From NCBI GenBank assembly GCA_012862575.1, contig BLSF01000001.1, positions 1,226,002 to 1,290,001 of the forward strand: 64,000 bases of DNA. The letters are read 5' to 3'. The notes below the pieces were generated by a model that did no database searches, was not told the origin of the DNA, and worked only from the letters and a program-made list of their open reading frames with translations. The stretch is from Parietichytrium sp. I65-24A (Eukaryota > Sar > Bigyra > Thraustochytrida > Thraustochytriidae). Within the stretch, counting starts at the first letter, position 1. The number at the start of each line of letters is the position of its first letter. The position numbers and the translations under genes were made by a program. Below are positions 9,306 to 19,400 of this stretch, in pieces.

Positions 9306-11471
9306 ATGAGCTCGCACGACTTGGGGCAGGAAAAGTTCTTGGACAGGTTCTGGCTCAGGTCCCGCCTCCATTTCATTGGCACGTGGCGCGAGAGGTACGA
9401 GGCTCTGCTGGCAACTCTAGAGCTGGAAGCAGCACAGGCGCTTCGTCAACCGCAAAATGACAACCAAGTAGGGTCCACAACGGACGGTGAACGGGACCAC
9501 GAGCATGCAGAGGATGCAATCGATTTGAAAAGAGCGCGAGTCGATCATGAGTCGCCCAGCAGAAAACGCCGCCGCGTGCAGTTTGCGGAGAGGAAGAAGA
9601 TCTTAGCGCAAGGGCCAAAGGAGTTGCAAGGGGGAATGAAAGTTGTCTTGCATGTGGACATGGATTGCTTCTTCGCGAGCGTGAGCCTGCGAAATCGTCC
9701 AGAGCTACGCGATAAACCGGTGGTTGTCGCTTCCAGTGATCGGAACGATGCGTCAGAGGTTAGTTGTCCGAACTATCCCGCAAGGAAATTTGGGATTAAA
9801 GCCGGTGTTTCTCTGCGACGAGCTCGCGAGTTATGCCCAGAGGTGATCAGTGTACCGTATGAATTCGAAGAGTATATGGAAGTCGCCGAGGCAATGTATA
9901 GAACTCTGTTTAGCGCGTCGCCCTTTGTATGCGGCCTAAGCTGCGATGAAGCCTTCGTTGATGTAACTCACTTGATGGAAGGCGCATGCGATAGCGTTTT
10001 AGAACGGGAGGCGCAAGCGAGACAGATTGCGGAAAAACTTCGTGCGCGGATATCCAAAAGGACCGGAGGATGCACAGCCTCGATAGGTATCGGGGTGAAC
10101 ATGCTTTTGGCCAAATTAGCTACCGCCAAAGCGAAGCCAGACGGCGTGTACGCACTCTCTTTGGATGATCCCCAAGGAAAAGCTCTGCTTGCAAGATTGC
10201 AGATTAAAGAAATACCTCAAATCGGTTGGTCATCAAGCAAGGTCATTCATGAACAGCTTAATGTTTCGACGTGCGGAGAGCTTCAAAAAGTCTCTCTCGG
10301 AAGGCTTCGAGAACTATTCGGTCCGAAGAAGGGCGAGACAATTTTCAAACATTGCCGAGGTATTGACACCCGTGAAATGACGCACGACGCTGCTGCGAAA
10401 CAGAGACAGTCAATCGGCGCACAAAGTTCGTGGGGCGTCCGCATGCAAACCGAAGAAGAGGTTCAAGAATTTCTCGGAAGACTCGCTAAAGAGGTAGCGG
10501 AGCGAATGGCCTCGAGTACCACAGTGATTGGGAAGGGTGGACGTCGAGTTACTCTAACGGTTTGGAAGGCTTTGCCAAACGCCGACCCGGCCCGGAGAAA
10601 AGGATTTCTCGGGCATGGGCAATGCGACATTGTAAGCCGTTCGCAAAGTTTGGCGACAGGGATTCACACACCACAGCTTATTTTTGACATAGCAGCTAAG
10701 CTGTTTCGTAAGACCAACATCGAGCCAACGCAAGTGCGGGGACTTGGAATCAGCTGCTCTAACTTCGAAAGTGCAACTGTCGATGGGCCTTCGATCAAGA
10801 CCTGGTTTGGCAAAACAAGTGACAAGCAAAGGGAAACAACGTCGGGTTCGCTAAACCAAGTCGAGAGTCGTCAGAGCCCTGAAGCGAGCGAGGAAACCGA
10901 ACAGAAGGCCAATATCGCATCTGAAAAGCCCACTCCTTCTGCGCCGCAGTCCCCACTAGACATTGTGCTTAGTCACGCCAAGTCTGATGACTATCAGGGA
11001 GAGGCAAAAGCAGAACCGGAGGAACTCAAGCAAGAGGGGGTCGCAGGCGGAAATGACGTTACCTCGGAGCACGAGGTACGGCCATCTGTTTCCGAGGAGG
11101 CGAAGAGAGCATCCTGTGTGGTCAACGCCTTCAAGACCATTCAAGCAAGCTTGAGAGCTAGCTTTGCACAAGGAATTCAGCATCGCTTGAAATTCAGAAA
11201 TGCCGTATGCGCGTCCAGTACGTCTCGGTTTTGTACTGCGGAGAATTGCAATTCGCCAGATTGTGTGCTCAAGCTTCGGCTCAGTGAGGTATGTGAACAG
11301 CTGCTCCAGCTCTGCCACGAGCTGCACGATGCTCAAATGGCATGTATGCTTGTCTCGTCCAGCAGGTCTTTCTGTCAGTTCCAATGGCCAACGTCGCATG
11401 ATTATTTCTCTGACGGCTGTGCTCAAATTTTGTCCCGCTTTATTTCAGAGCAAACGAATCCTGTTGTGTAA
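9306..11471 (+). CDS. REV1: DNA repair protein REV1 (Y-family dCMP transferase)
   Basis: 721 residues from the ATG at 9306. It opens with the REV1 N-digit, FLDRFW then SRLHFIGTW; Arg20 matches the arginine that REV1 uses in place of a template base to select dCTP. Basic NLS-like clusters follow (about 75-96). The Y-family palm has HVDMDCFFAS (Asp118), then CDEAFVDVT (Asp214, Glu215). The little-finger signature LGHGQCD (about 434-440) is diagnostic of REV1 rather than Pol kappa or eta. No BRCT domain lies before the N-digit, and the Pol-interacting C-terminal domain is weak or absent, so the protein is shorter than yeast (985) or human (about 1250) REV1. A KTWFGK motif might contact PCNA. The product inserts dCMP opposite abasic sites and scaffolds translesion synthesis. 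Confidence 0.93.
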   Translation: MSSHDLGQEKFLDRFWLRSRLHFIGTWRERYEALLATLELEAAQALRQPQNDNQVGSTTDGERDHEHAEDAIDLKRARVDHESPSRKRRRVQFAERKKILAQGPKELQGGMKVVLHVDMDCFFASVSLRNRPELRDKPVVVASSDRNDASEVSCPNYPARKFGIKAGVSLRRARELCPEVISVPYEFEEYMEVAEAMYRTLFSASPFVCGLSCDEAFVDVTHLMEGACDSVLEREAQARQIAEKLRARISKRTGGCTASIGIGVNMLLAKLATAKAKPDGVYALSLDDPQGKALLARLQIKEIPQIGWSSSKVIHEQLNVSTCGELQKVSLGRLRELFGPKKGETIFKHCRGIDTREMTHDAAAKQRQSIGAQSSWGVRMQTEEEVQEFLGRLAKEVAERMASSTTVIGKGGRRVTLTVWKALPNADPARRKGFLGHGQCDIVSRSQSLATGIHTPQLIFDIAAKLFRKTNIEPTQVRGLGISCSNFESATVDGPSIKTWFGKTSDKQRETTSGSLNQVESRQSPEASEETEQKANIASEKPTPSAPQSPLDIVLSHAKSDDYQGEAKAEPEELKQEGVAGGNDVTSEHEVRPSVSEEAKRASCVVNAFKTIQASLRASFAQGIQHRLKFRNAVCASSTSRFCTAENCNSPDCVLKLRLSEVCEQLLQLCHELHDAQMACMLVSSSRSFCQFQWPTSHDYFSDGCAQILSRFISEQTNPVV

Positions 11472-11481
11472 CTTTGTCAGC

Positions 11482-11487
11482 AATAAA
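11482..11487 (+). promoter_or_regulatory. Probable polyadenylation signal of REV1
   Basis: AATAAA begins 11 nt after the REV1 stop codon. Confidence 0.5.
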
Positions 11488-11555
11488 AATGTGCTTAATG
11501 TCTGTCAGAACATTTTTAATGCGGAACAAAAAGGACATTCAGTAGCTTTCGAAAT

Positions 11556-11830
11556 CTAGCGCCGGGGCTCCAATCGACGAAGAACGCTGAGCATCAACAA
11601 CTCCACGTTCAACTGCGCTTGGTTCTTTCGCTCATCGCCCGTGAAAAGGTTTGTGCAATTAGCATTTGAGAGTTCGGTTAGGAAACAGAAAAGATTGAGC
11701 TCTCCAACTCTCCGAACCGCGCCATCACTCACCAAATTGCACGTGATCTGACTGCTGAAAGACCATCCACCAACTCGTATTTGGCATCCAACCAAACCTG
11801 TAAATTGTATCATAAATAAAACCATCCCCA
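11556..11830 (-). other. Coding-like minus-strand stretch, broken or spliced, unknown
   Basis: Two overlapping minus frames look protein-like. One ends at 11556 with ...ELLMLSVLRRLEPRR. The other reads VWLDAKYELVDGLSAV and follows a good TTTACAG acceptor. They are out of frame with each other and I could not find a splice that joins them. This could be a terminal exon of a gene convergent with REV1, or a decayed gene. Nothing is recognisable. The rest of 11830-12458 shows no supported gene. Confidence 0.25.
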
Positions 11831-12458
11831 TTCGAAACCACTCTTTGACTGCGAGTTGAACAAGTTGAACTGACTGTGACACACTGTGACAAATGTACTT
11901 TGAGTACATCTGTAAATGTGAATTACTGGTATGTGTTCATCATTGCTTTGTGTTCCCAAAGTCCCAGATTTCTCTCACCTACTAGCGTACATTACCGGTG
12001 CCCACTATCACTACAACAGAACCTTTGGAGCCGACGACTCCAACTCAGTAGAAAACTATTACCAGACTCGCAATACCCCTCCCATACCGAGAACCGTAAT
12101 AGTAATTTCCGGTAAAAGGCAAAGGAACCGAAGGTCCGCGGGTACGGCTGTTCACGAAATTCATGCCGGCACGTCGCGGCAGGTTTCGCAGCTCGCGTGT
12201 CCAGGTATCGCCTTTGCTAGCATTTAGTATACACCACAGGTGCAGCCTTCGCGTCCGGCGCGGGAGAAAGCAGAAAGGGAGAGCGAGATCTCGGCCCGAA
12301 ATCAGCACACTCGCGAAAGCACGGTCGTCGCGAACGTAACGAAAGTAACGGAAGCACCGAAAGTAACGGGAGCAACGGAAGGAGCGGAAGAAGAAGAAGA
12401 AGGCGGGCAGGAGGTCTCTGTGCGAGTCTGGTGCGCGGCGGTGGATGCGGACGGGCGG

Positions 12459-14306
12459 ATGGCGGCGTGGCCAGGAGCGCTGCGCAGGCAGAAGCGCCCC
12501 GCGCAGGAGCGGAAGAGCAACGACTTTGGTGCCTCTGTGTCTGCGCCGTGGGGGCGAAAATGGTTCGTGGCTGGTCCATCGCGAGGCCTAGTGGTCTTGA
12601 TGGTGACCATGGCGATGCTGGGGTACGTGAGCTTGCAACGCGCAATGTGGAAAGTAGACAGCGGGGCGGTGCTGTCGACGCCGAAAATGAAGTCGAAAGC
12701 TCGGGAAACGCCGAATGAATCGGTTTCCATGGGAGATGAGGAGGAGGACGGGGGGATGGTAGCATCGGCGCAGGAGCATGGGCCGGTGCACATCACGCAT
12801 GTGTTTAATACGTTCAAGGTGAAGCCTGACTCTGCGCTGTGGAGCGAACATGAGCTGGTGCAACTATCTTGGCGAGCGGCAGCGGAGTATGCCAGGGATC
12901 GAGGCATTGTGGTGGACTTTCTCGATGCTGTGCTTGAGAAAGACATTAGCTCCGTTCCTAAATTTGCCAGAACGCACATCCTCACGGACCACGTTGTTGA
13001 CCCTTTCAACAAACATCTACTTCCTACGATTGGGGAGATTTTCGGTGCTGGCAAAACACATGGACGAGGAGAGTACCTCGTGTACACGAACGCTGACATT
13101 GGCGCTATGGAGGACTTTTATGTCAAGGTGTGGGAGCTTGCTCATCGCGACACAGCATGTGAGCACGCGCAGAGGAGGTTGTTTCACAAGATTACAGAGA
13201 TGTTGAACTTTTGTTTGAACTTCCATGGAGAGGACAGCAAAGTTTCCAACCCCGAGCTCTGCCGGGCAGACATGGACGAGTACTACAAGCTCCACGGCGG
13301 AAGCCTCACACTATACCCCAAGGTGAAGAGGGCAGCAGCGATTTTGTACGTCCAAAGCAAGCTGAAGGCAATGAAGTCGCCCTCCACCGACTTTTTCACC
13401 TTGCAGAATTGGTACGAGGATGCGGGGGGTCTTGCGGAAGATGCCGAAACTGACATAGAGTCGATCGACGCCGTGATGGCCTACGAGTACAAGCCCTTCA
13501 AGGTATCGGAGCCTGATATTCAAGAGGCAGCTTTCACAATAACCCGCCTCGACTTGGTCGTCGATCGAAACAACCTTCCCCCAAGTGCTTCGGGGCTGAA
13601 AGCTTTTTTGCAATCCGCAAAGTCCCAAGTTCATCCCGGTAACGATTGCTTCGTCATGCCAAGAAGCAAAGTTCCGGATATGATCATTAAATCCCGCCAC
13701 CCACTTTCGTGGCGGCCGTGGGGAATGTGGATCCCCCCGGCCTTTGAGTGGGAGTTTGGCGATGAAGGCTTAGTTTGGCAGCGATTCGAAGGAACGAGCA
13801 CTTTGAACTATACTTTTCACCTTGGCGTGTCTGGACGTGTGGCGAAAGGCTGGATTGATCTCTTTAACCAACGTCCTCTGTTTATTCTCAAACTTGTGGC
13901 AGAGTGGAATCACGTAACGAATGGCAAGTACGCGAGTTTGTACTCGGGCCCAGCGTATTGCCAGGATGAGCGCTTGTACCGGCATTTTCATTTCTGCCAA
14001 AAATCCCCTAATGATATGCAATTTTGCCAAGGCAATGTACGATATGCGTGCGCAAAATATAACAATCCGCATCTACGTGATCCGTATAATTATGTACTTG
14101 CTTGTGAACGTATGATGCGTCGCGCTACTGAAAAGAGAGGCCAATACATGGTAGAGCCTTACTGCACTTTCTGCTCCAGCATTCTTGAAGCGCGGGATGC
14201 TCCAGCTACAAAGATTAAGTCTTTTCAAGCGAAATGCAACCCCAATTTTGAGCTGGTAGACTGCGTGCAGACTGGGAGGTGTATTTTCAGACACATCATA
14301 AACTAA
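12459..14306 (+). CDS. Type II membrane protein, possible Golgi glycosyltransferase
   Basis: 615 residues from the ATG at 12459. That start places a single hydrophobic anchor (about residues 34-52, GLVVLMVTMAMLGYVSLQ) after a short basic tail, the usual arrangement of a Golgi type II enzyme. The frame is open upstream to 12240 with a low-complexity acidic/Thr-rich leader. The luminal part contains a YLVYTNADIG segment, which resembles the strand-plus-acidic motif of nucleotide-sugar transferases, and later PLSWRPWGMWIPP and many Trp/Tyr/Cys residues near the C-terminus. I do not recognise a named family; the glycosyltransferase idea rests on topology and the TNAD motif. Sulfated-galactan-making algae need many such enzymes, but that link is inference. 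Confidence 0.6.
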   Translation: MAAWPGALRRQKRPAQERKSNDFGASVSAPWGRKWFVAGPSRGLVVLMVTMAMLGYVSLQRAMWKVDSGAVLSTPKMKSKARETPNESVSMGDEEEDGGMVASAQEHGPVHITHVFNTFKVKPDSALWSEHELVQLSWRAAAEYARDRGIVVDFLDAVLEKDISSVPKFARTHILTDHVVDPFNKHLLPTIGEIFGAGKTHGRGEYLVYTNADIGAMEDFYVKVWELAHRDTACEHAQRRLFHKITEMLNFCLNFHGEDSKVSNPELCRADMDEYYKLHGGSLTLYPKVKRAAAILYVQSKLKAMKSPSTDFFTLQNWYEDAGGLAEDAETDIESIDAVMAYEYKPFKVSEPDIQEAAFTITRLDLVVDRNNLPPSASGLKAFLQSAKSQVHPGNDCFVMPRSKVPDMIIKSRHPLSWRPWGMWIPPAFEWEFGDEGLVWQRFEGTSTLNYTFHLGVSGRVAKGWIDLFNQRPLFILKLVAEWNHVTNGKYASLYSGPAYCQDERLYRHFHFCQKSPNDMQFCQGNVRYACAKYNNPHLRDPYNYVLACERMMRRATEKRGQYMVEPYCTFCSSILEARDAPATKIKSFQAKCNPNFELVDCVQTGRCIFRHIIN

Positions 14307-14726
14307 AAGAATAACGCTGACTATATGCGCCCATCTGACAAATATTCTCGCCACCCCTTTACTTTTTGTTAAATTGCGAAGGAACTGTCCCTCGTCATGC
14401 AACTCCTTTACGGGGCCGAGGAACGACAGCAAGCAGCTGTAAACCTTCCTTTAATGCGCAAGAAGATAAATGCCACTTGATCGAACTAACATTTGGAAGT
14501 TTGGCTTTTCGTTTGGCGCTTTTTTCTGATTCTACAGTTATGGAACGTGAATGTGGGGGCCAAGGCAAAGGCTGCGAGGGGGCGCTCTACGTTTGACCGC
14601 AGGCTCGCAATATGCACGATTCCTCGAGGTATCGAACTTGCAAGAAGGCGTCTCGCGCATGATTGCCGCTCGTTCGCGAGTTTGCAAGATTGTGCAGCGT
14701 CTCAAGTGAATGCTTAGGTTAGGTTC
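14307..14726. other. Intergenic region between convergent genes
   Basis: 3' flanks of the type II membrane protein gene and of the spliced minus-strand gene. No supported gene. A TTAGGTTAGGTT sequence occurs at 14714-14725. Confidence 0.55.
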
Positions 14727-15356
14727 TCATGAAATCCCTTTCCCAGGCAAGCCGCACACGCGATAGTATTCATTGTAGTAGACTTCGGTGTCAAATGGAA
14801 AAGCGTGTGGTGAGCGCTGATCGAAGTTTAGCACCCGCTGTGCCGTCTTTCCGAATGGATGTGCAAGATCTTGCTCAAGGCTCTGCTCCGCACGCTTTTA
14901 AGCTGCCGCCAAGACTCACTTAATTACGCAGCGGACGAAGGCGTCCACGGCGAGCGGAAATGTTTTCATGCTGTCGACAACATACACTCCTTTCATTTCC
15001 TTCACCACAAGGGCGACCTCCAAGTTAGACCCAAGCTTCACCACCTTCTGGCGTCTTTGCGATGCCTTTGCCACCGGTGCGGTCCAATCGTCCTGCTGCT
15101 TTTGCTGCCTCTTCTTCTCTTTATCTTTGTTTTGCTCCTCCTCTGCCAACTCGACAGCTCTTTCCAGCACCTTTTCCAATATCTGATCAATCCCGCCAAA
15201 CACATCCTCCTCGCTAGGAGCGAATACGTCCTCACCCAACGCGTCGCCAGCTGCTTGATCGCCCGCAATCGCCAGAGCGTCCATCGAGGACACTCTCAAC
15301 TTGACCGCGCACGCTTTTCCGCAGCTGGTCACCGCGTGAAGCCTCCGCGTTGGCAT
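14727..15356 (-). CDS. Small spliced gene of unknown function
   Basis: Two exons on the minus strand: 15356-14928 and 14837-14727, joined over a 90-nt GT-AG intron, giving about 179 residues. The first exon has an acidic region (ALGEDVFAPSEEDVFGGIDQ), a charged helix likely to form a coiled coil (ILEKVLERAVELAEEEQNKD), then a hydrophobic patch (LEVALVVKEMKGVYVVDSM). The second exon encodes FPFDTEVYYNEYYRV and CGLPGKGIS, which is plainly protein-like and continues in phase. Without splicing the frame ends just past 14918. The frame is also open upstream to an ATG at 15473, so the N-terminus is uncertain. I do not recognise the family. The donor GTAATT is not the usual GTAAGT; an overlapping GTGAGT exists but breaks the phase. 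Confidence 0.5.
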
Positions 15357-15599
15357 GTCTCCCCAAGCGCTTACCTCCTCCTTTTCCCCACAGATCAATA
15401 CGCCAATCGTACGCGCTCGACTACAGTGTGTCTCTCTCAGTCTGCCCTCCGTGACATCGCAAAAAAGTCGCAAAATGGAAATAGAAACTCGCTTACAGTA
15501 AGTACTGTCACTCAGTACCTACCGTACCACGCAGCCCTATAAAACGCAAATGGAAGACACATAGTACAGCAAGAACCAGATTCATTCGGTGGTTTCCCG

Positions 15600-16190
15600 A
15601 GGGCCTGCACGAAAGAAGGACAAAGCAGCTGATTTGGTTGTACTTGTCATACCCGTATTGAGCGGCATTCCTTACAAAGAATTTCGTTCTGATCTCGCAG
15701 AAGCCTCTTCGAAGGCGCGCCTGGACTGGATGATGCAGAAAAGTTGCACAGCTTGCAGAGAATCTCAAGAAAGCCGCAGAAATACCTACAAACATGAAGA
15801 TTGAGAACCTTGAGCGCATCTTGCAGGCCTTTGGCGGATTTCCCCGTGTGTACATGTGGCTACTGGATCACTTCATCAACTATAGCAATGCCCATGCGAA
15901 AAAAATTATTGCGGATTTGCGAGAAGGTGTGCTCCCTCTGGACCATGCAAGGTATTTGTACGACTCGGCGGTGACCGCCTACAGAGATTTTTACAATATC
16001 GACACTTGGAGAAATATGTTTTAAGCAAGATAAAAACGAGATTGCCGACAAGCGCTTCAGCGACCGGACCGAAAACCTTACACAGAAGTCTTTTTGCAAT
16101 TTTTGCAACCGGAATCGGGAGAACAAGGATCTGTTCGTCAATAAGACCGTTACGACCCTTGGAGCTCAAGAGTCGGTCAGGTCATACACA
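15600..16190 (+). pseudogene. Frameshifted remnant of an unknown protein gene
   Basis: Three consecutive + strand frames each read as good protein and meet end to end. The first runs to ...SKARLDWMMQK (about 15735). The second reads KVAQLAENLKKAAEIP...LQAFGGFPRVYMWLLDHF to a stop at 16024. The third reads QDKNEIADKRFSDRTENL... from about 16027. A run of four A at the first junction and TTTT at the second would explain single-base slips. Either this is a decayed gene or the assembly carries two indels. The GGFPR segment followed by helices faintly recalls the STAND/RHS/Crinkler type of ATPase, but this is weak. Confidence 0.45.
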
Positions 16191-16497
16191 TACACACACC
16201 AAGTTCCGCGTCTCGTAGTCTTTCACTACGCCCTCGCTACCGCTCCGCGAGGACAGGCGCGAGGACCAACTGCGAGTCTCCTACTGCGGGGCCGTGCTGG
16301 TCTCAAGGTATTCGCTAGACAAGTGCAGACAACCCGCAGTGAGGGGAAACTACGACCCTCGAACTTACTTTTGGCTTTGGCAATCTCAGCGACGAAAGAG
16401 CGGAGAACGGCAGATCTTCTCGAGGCTTTGGAGAATTTCGCGGTGTTGGTGTTGAATAATTAGGGTAGATTCTACGTGTGCCTATTGGAGCAGCAGA

Positions 16498-19400
16498 ATG
16501 TCAAACTCATTCGCGGTGGGAGACCGGGTCGAGGCGCTGCTGGACGGTTGGCCGCAGTATTATGCGGGAAGGATTGCTAAGGTCAGCGGCGAAGGAGTGT
16601 TCGAAGTGCACTTTGATGACGGGGAGGTGGTCCCAGCAGTCCCGGTCAAGTGCATGCGCTGCGTGAAAACGATTGTGCCTGCAAAAGATGCCGCGTTTCA
16701 AATTGGCGATCGCGTCTCTGCAAAGGTGGGAGATTGGACGGAAGCTTTCAAAGGCATCGTCACCTCTGCTGCAGAGGAGCCCAAGTGCTACAAGATCAGC
16801 TTTGATGACGGTGAGGTCTTAAATTCTGTGGCAGAGGCTGAAATGAGCATAGATCCCCAGCAAATTCAATTTTCGCCCGGAGACAGGATAGAAGCAAAGC
16901 TAGAAGGATGGAAGAAGTATTTCCCGGGCAAGATCGTCAAAATAGCAGGCCGAGGCACATATGAGGCTCTCTTCGATGACGGGGAACATGTAGAGTTTCT
17001 TCCTTGGGACATGTGCAGAAAAGCGCGTCCAAAATTGTTCGGCCCGAATACTAGAGTCTTTGCAACAATACCGACGTGGAAGGTATATTACAAAGGGACT
17101 GTTCAGTCTGCCAATCTAAACGGAAGCTATGATATATTATTCGATGACGGAGAGATGAAGGAGGGCGTTGATGCGAGTTGTGTTCGCCAACTAGATAAAG
17201 ATGAGTCTATTACGCCTTTGTACAAACCCGGAGATAGAATAAAGGCTCAGCTGGCAACATGGAACGAGGCGTACTGGGGCGTCGTCACGGAAACAAAAAA
17301 TGACGGCACATATGGGGCAAAATTTGATGACGGCGAGATAGTCAAGGCATTAAAAGAGTGTGAAATTGTTCAGGTTGAGGAGCAAGCAATGGGTGACCAG
17401 TCTCTTCCTGTACCAGAACATGCCTACTTGTCCGGAACTAGAGTATCAGCGAAGATCGACGGCTGGGACCAGTTTTACGATGGCGTCATTACGAAGCTGA
17501 ACGAGGACGGGACATATTGCATCAAATTTGATGACGGTGAGGTCGTAGAGTCAGTGAATGAGGCGCAGATGAAGTCTCCACACCCAATGAAACCTGACGC
17601 TCCAAAAGTTAGCTCTAGAAGCCCCTCAGAAGCGGTCAAGCCTCATGCCTATGGATTCGGGAACCGCGTGTCTGCAAAGATCGACGGTTGGGACCAGTTC
17701 TATGATGGCGTCATAACGAAACTGAACGAGGACGGGACATATTGCATCAAGTTCGACGATGGCGAGGTCGTTGAGTCAGTGAACGAGGCGCAGATGAAGT
17801 CTCTACAGCCCAAGAAGCCCGAGGCTCCCAAAAGTATCCCTCGAAGCTCCTCAGAAGCAGTCAAGCCTCATGCCTATGGGTTTGGAAACCGCGTGTCTGC
17901 AAAGATTGACGGTTGGGACCAGTTCTACGATGGCGTCATAACAAAACTGAACGAGGACGGGACATATTGCATCAAGTTTGATGATGGCGAAGTCGTAGAG
18001 TCAGTGAATGAGACACAGATGAAGTCTCTACAGCCCAAGAAGCCCGAGGCTCCAAAGAGTAGCACTCGAAACTCCTCAGAAGCGGTCAAGCCTCATGCCT
18101 ATGGGTTTGGGAACCGTGTGTCTGCAAAGATCGACGGTTGGGACCAATTCTACGATGGCGTCATTACGAAACTAAACGAGGACGGGACATATTGTATCAA
18201 ATTTGACGATGGGGAGGTCGTTGAGTCAGTCAAGGAGGCACAAATGAAGTCTCTACAGCCCAAGAAGCCCGAGGCTCCGAAGAGTAGCACTCGAAACTCC
18301 TCAGAAGCGGTCAAGCCTCATGCCTATGGATTCGGGAACCGTGTGTCTGCAAAGATCGACGGCTGGGACCAGTTCTACGATGGTGTCATAACGAAATTGA
18401 ACGAGGATGGGACGTATTGCATCAAATTTGACGACGGCGAAGTCGTAGAATCAGTGAATGAGGCGCAGATGAAGTCTCTACAGCCAAAGAAACCTGACGC
18501 TCCAAAAAGTAGCTCTAGAAGCCCCTCAGAAGCGGTCAAACCTCATGCTTATGGATTCGCAAACCGTGTGTCTGCAAAGATCGACGGTTGGGACCAGTTC
18601 TACGACGGCGTCATAACGAAACTGAACGAGGACGGGACATATTGCATCAAGTTCGACGATGGCGAGGTCGTTGAGTCAGTGAACGAGGCGCAGATGAAGT
18701 CTCTACAGCCCAAGAAGCCCGAGGCTCCCAAAAGTATCCCTCGAAGCTCCTCAGAAGCAGTCAAGCCTCATGCCTATGGGTTTGGAAACCGCGTGTCTGC
18801 AAAGATTGACGGTTGGGACCAGTTCTACGATGGCGTCATAACAAAACTGAACGAGGACGGGACATATTGCATCAAATTTGACGATGGCGAAGTCGTAGAG
18901 TCAGTGAATGAGGCGCAGATGAAATCTCTACAGCCAAAGAAACCTGGCGCTCCAAAGAGTAGCTCTCGAAGCTCCTCAGAAGTGGTCAAGCCTCATGCCT
19001 ATGGGTTTGGAAACCGCGTGTCTGCAAAGATCGACGGCTGGGACCAGTTCTACGATGGCGTCATTACGAAGCTGAACGAGGACGGGACATATTGCATCAA
19101 ATTTGATGACGGTGAGGTCGTAGAGTCAGTGAATGAGACACAGATGAAGTCTCTACAGCCCAAGAAGCCTGAGGCTCCAAAGCCAGAGTTGAAAAAGTCT
19201 GTAGAAGCGGTCAAGCCTCATGCCTATGGATTCGGGAATCGCGTGTCTGCAAAGATCGACGGCTGGGACCAGTTCTACGATGGCGCCATTACGAAACTGA
19301 ACGAGGACGGAACCTATTGCATCAAGTTTGACGATGGCGAAGTCGTAGAGTCAGTGAATGAGGCACAGATGAAGTCTCTACAGCCCAAGAAGCCCGAGGC

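Noticed and set aside
14714-14725. TTAGGTTAGG telomere-like sequence (also 58383-58395, and AACCTAACC near 61170)
   Set aside because: Only two units each, scattered and inside ordinary sequence; not telomeric arrays.
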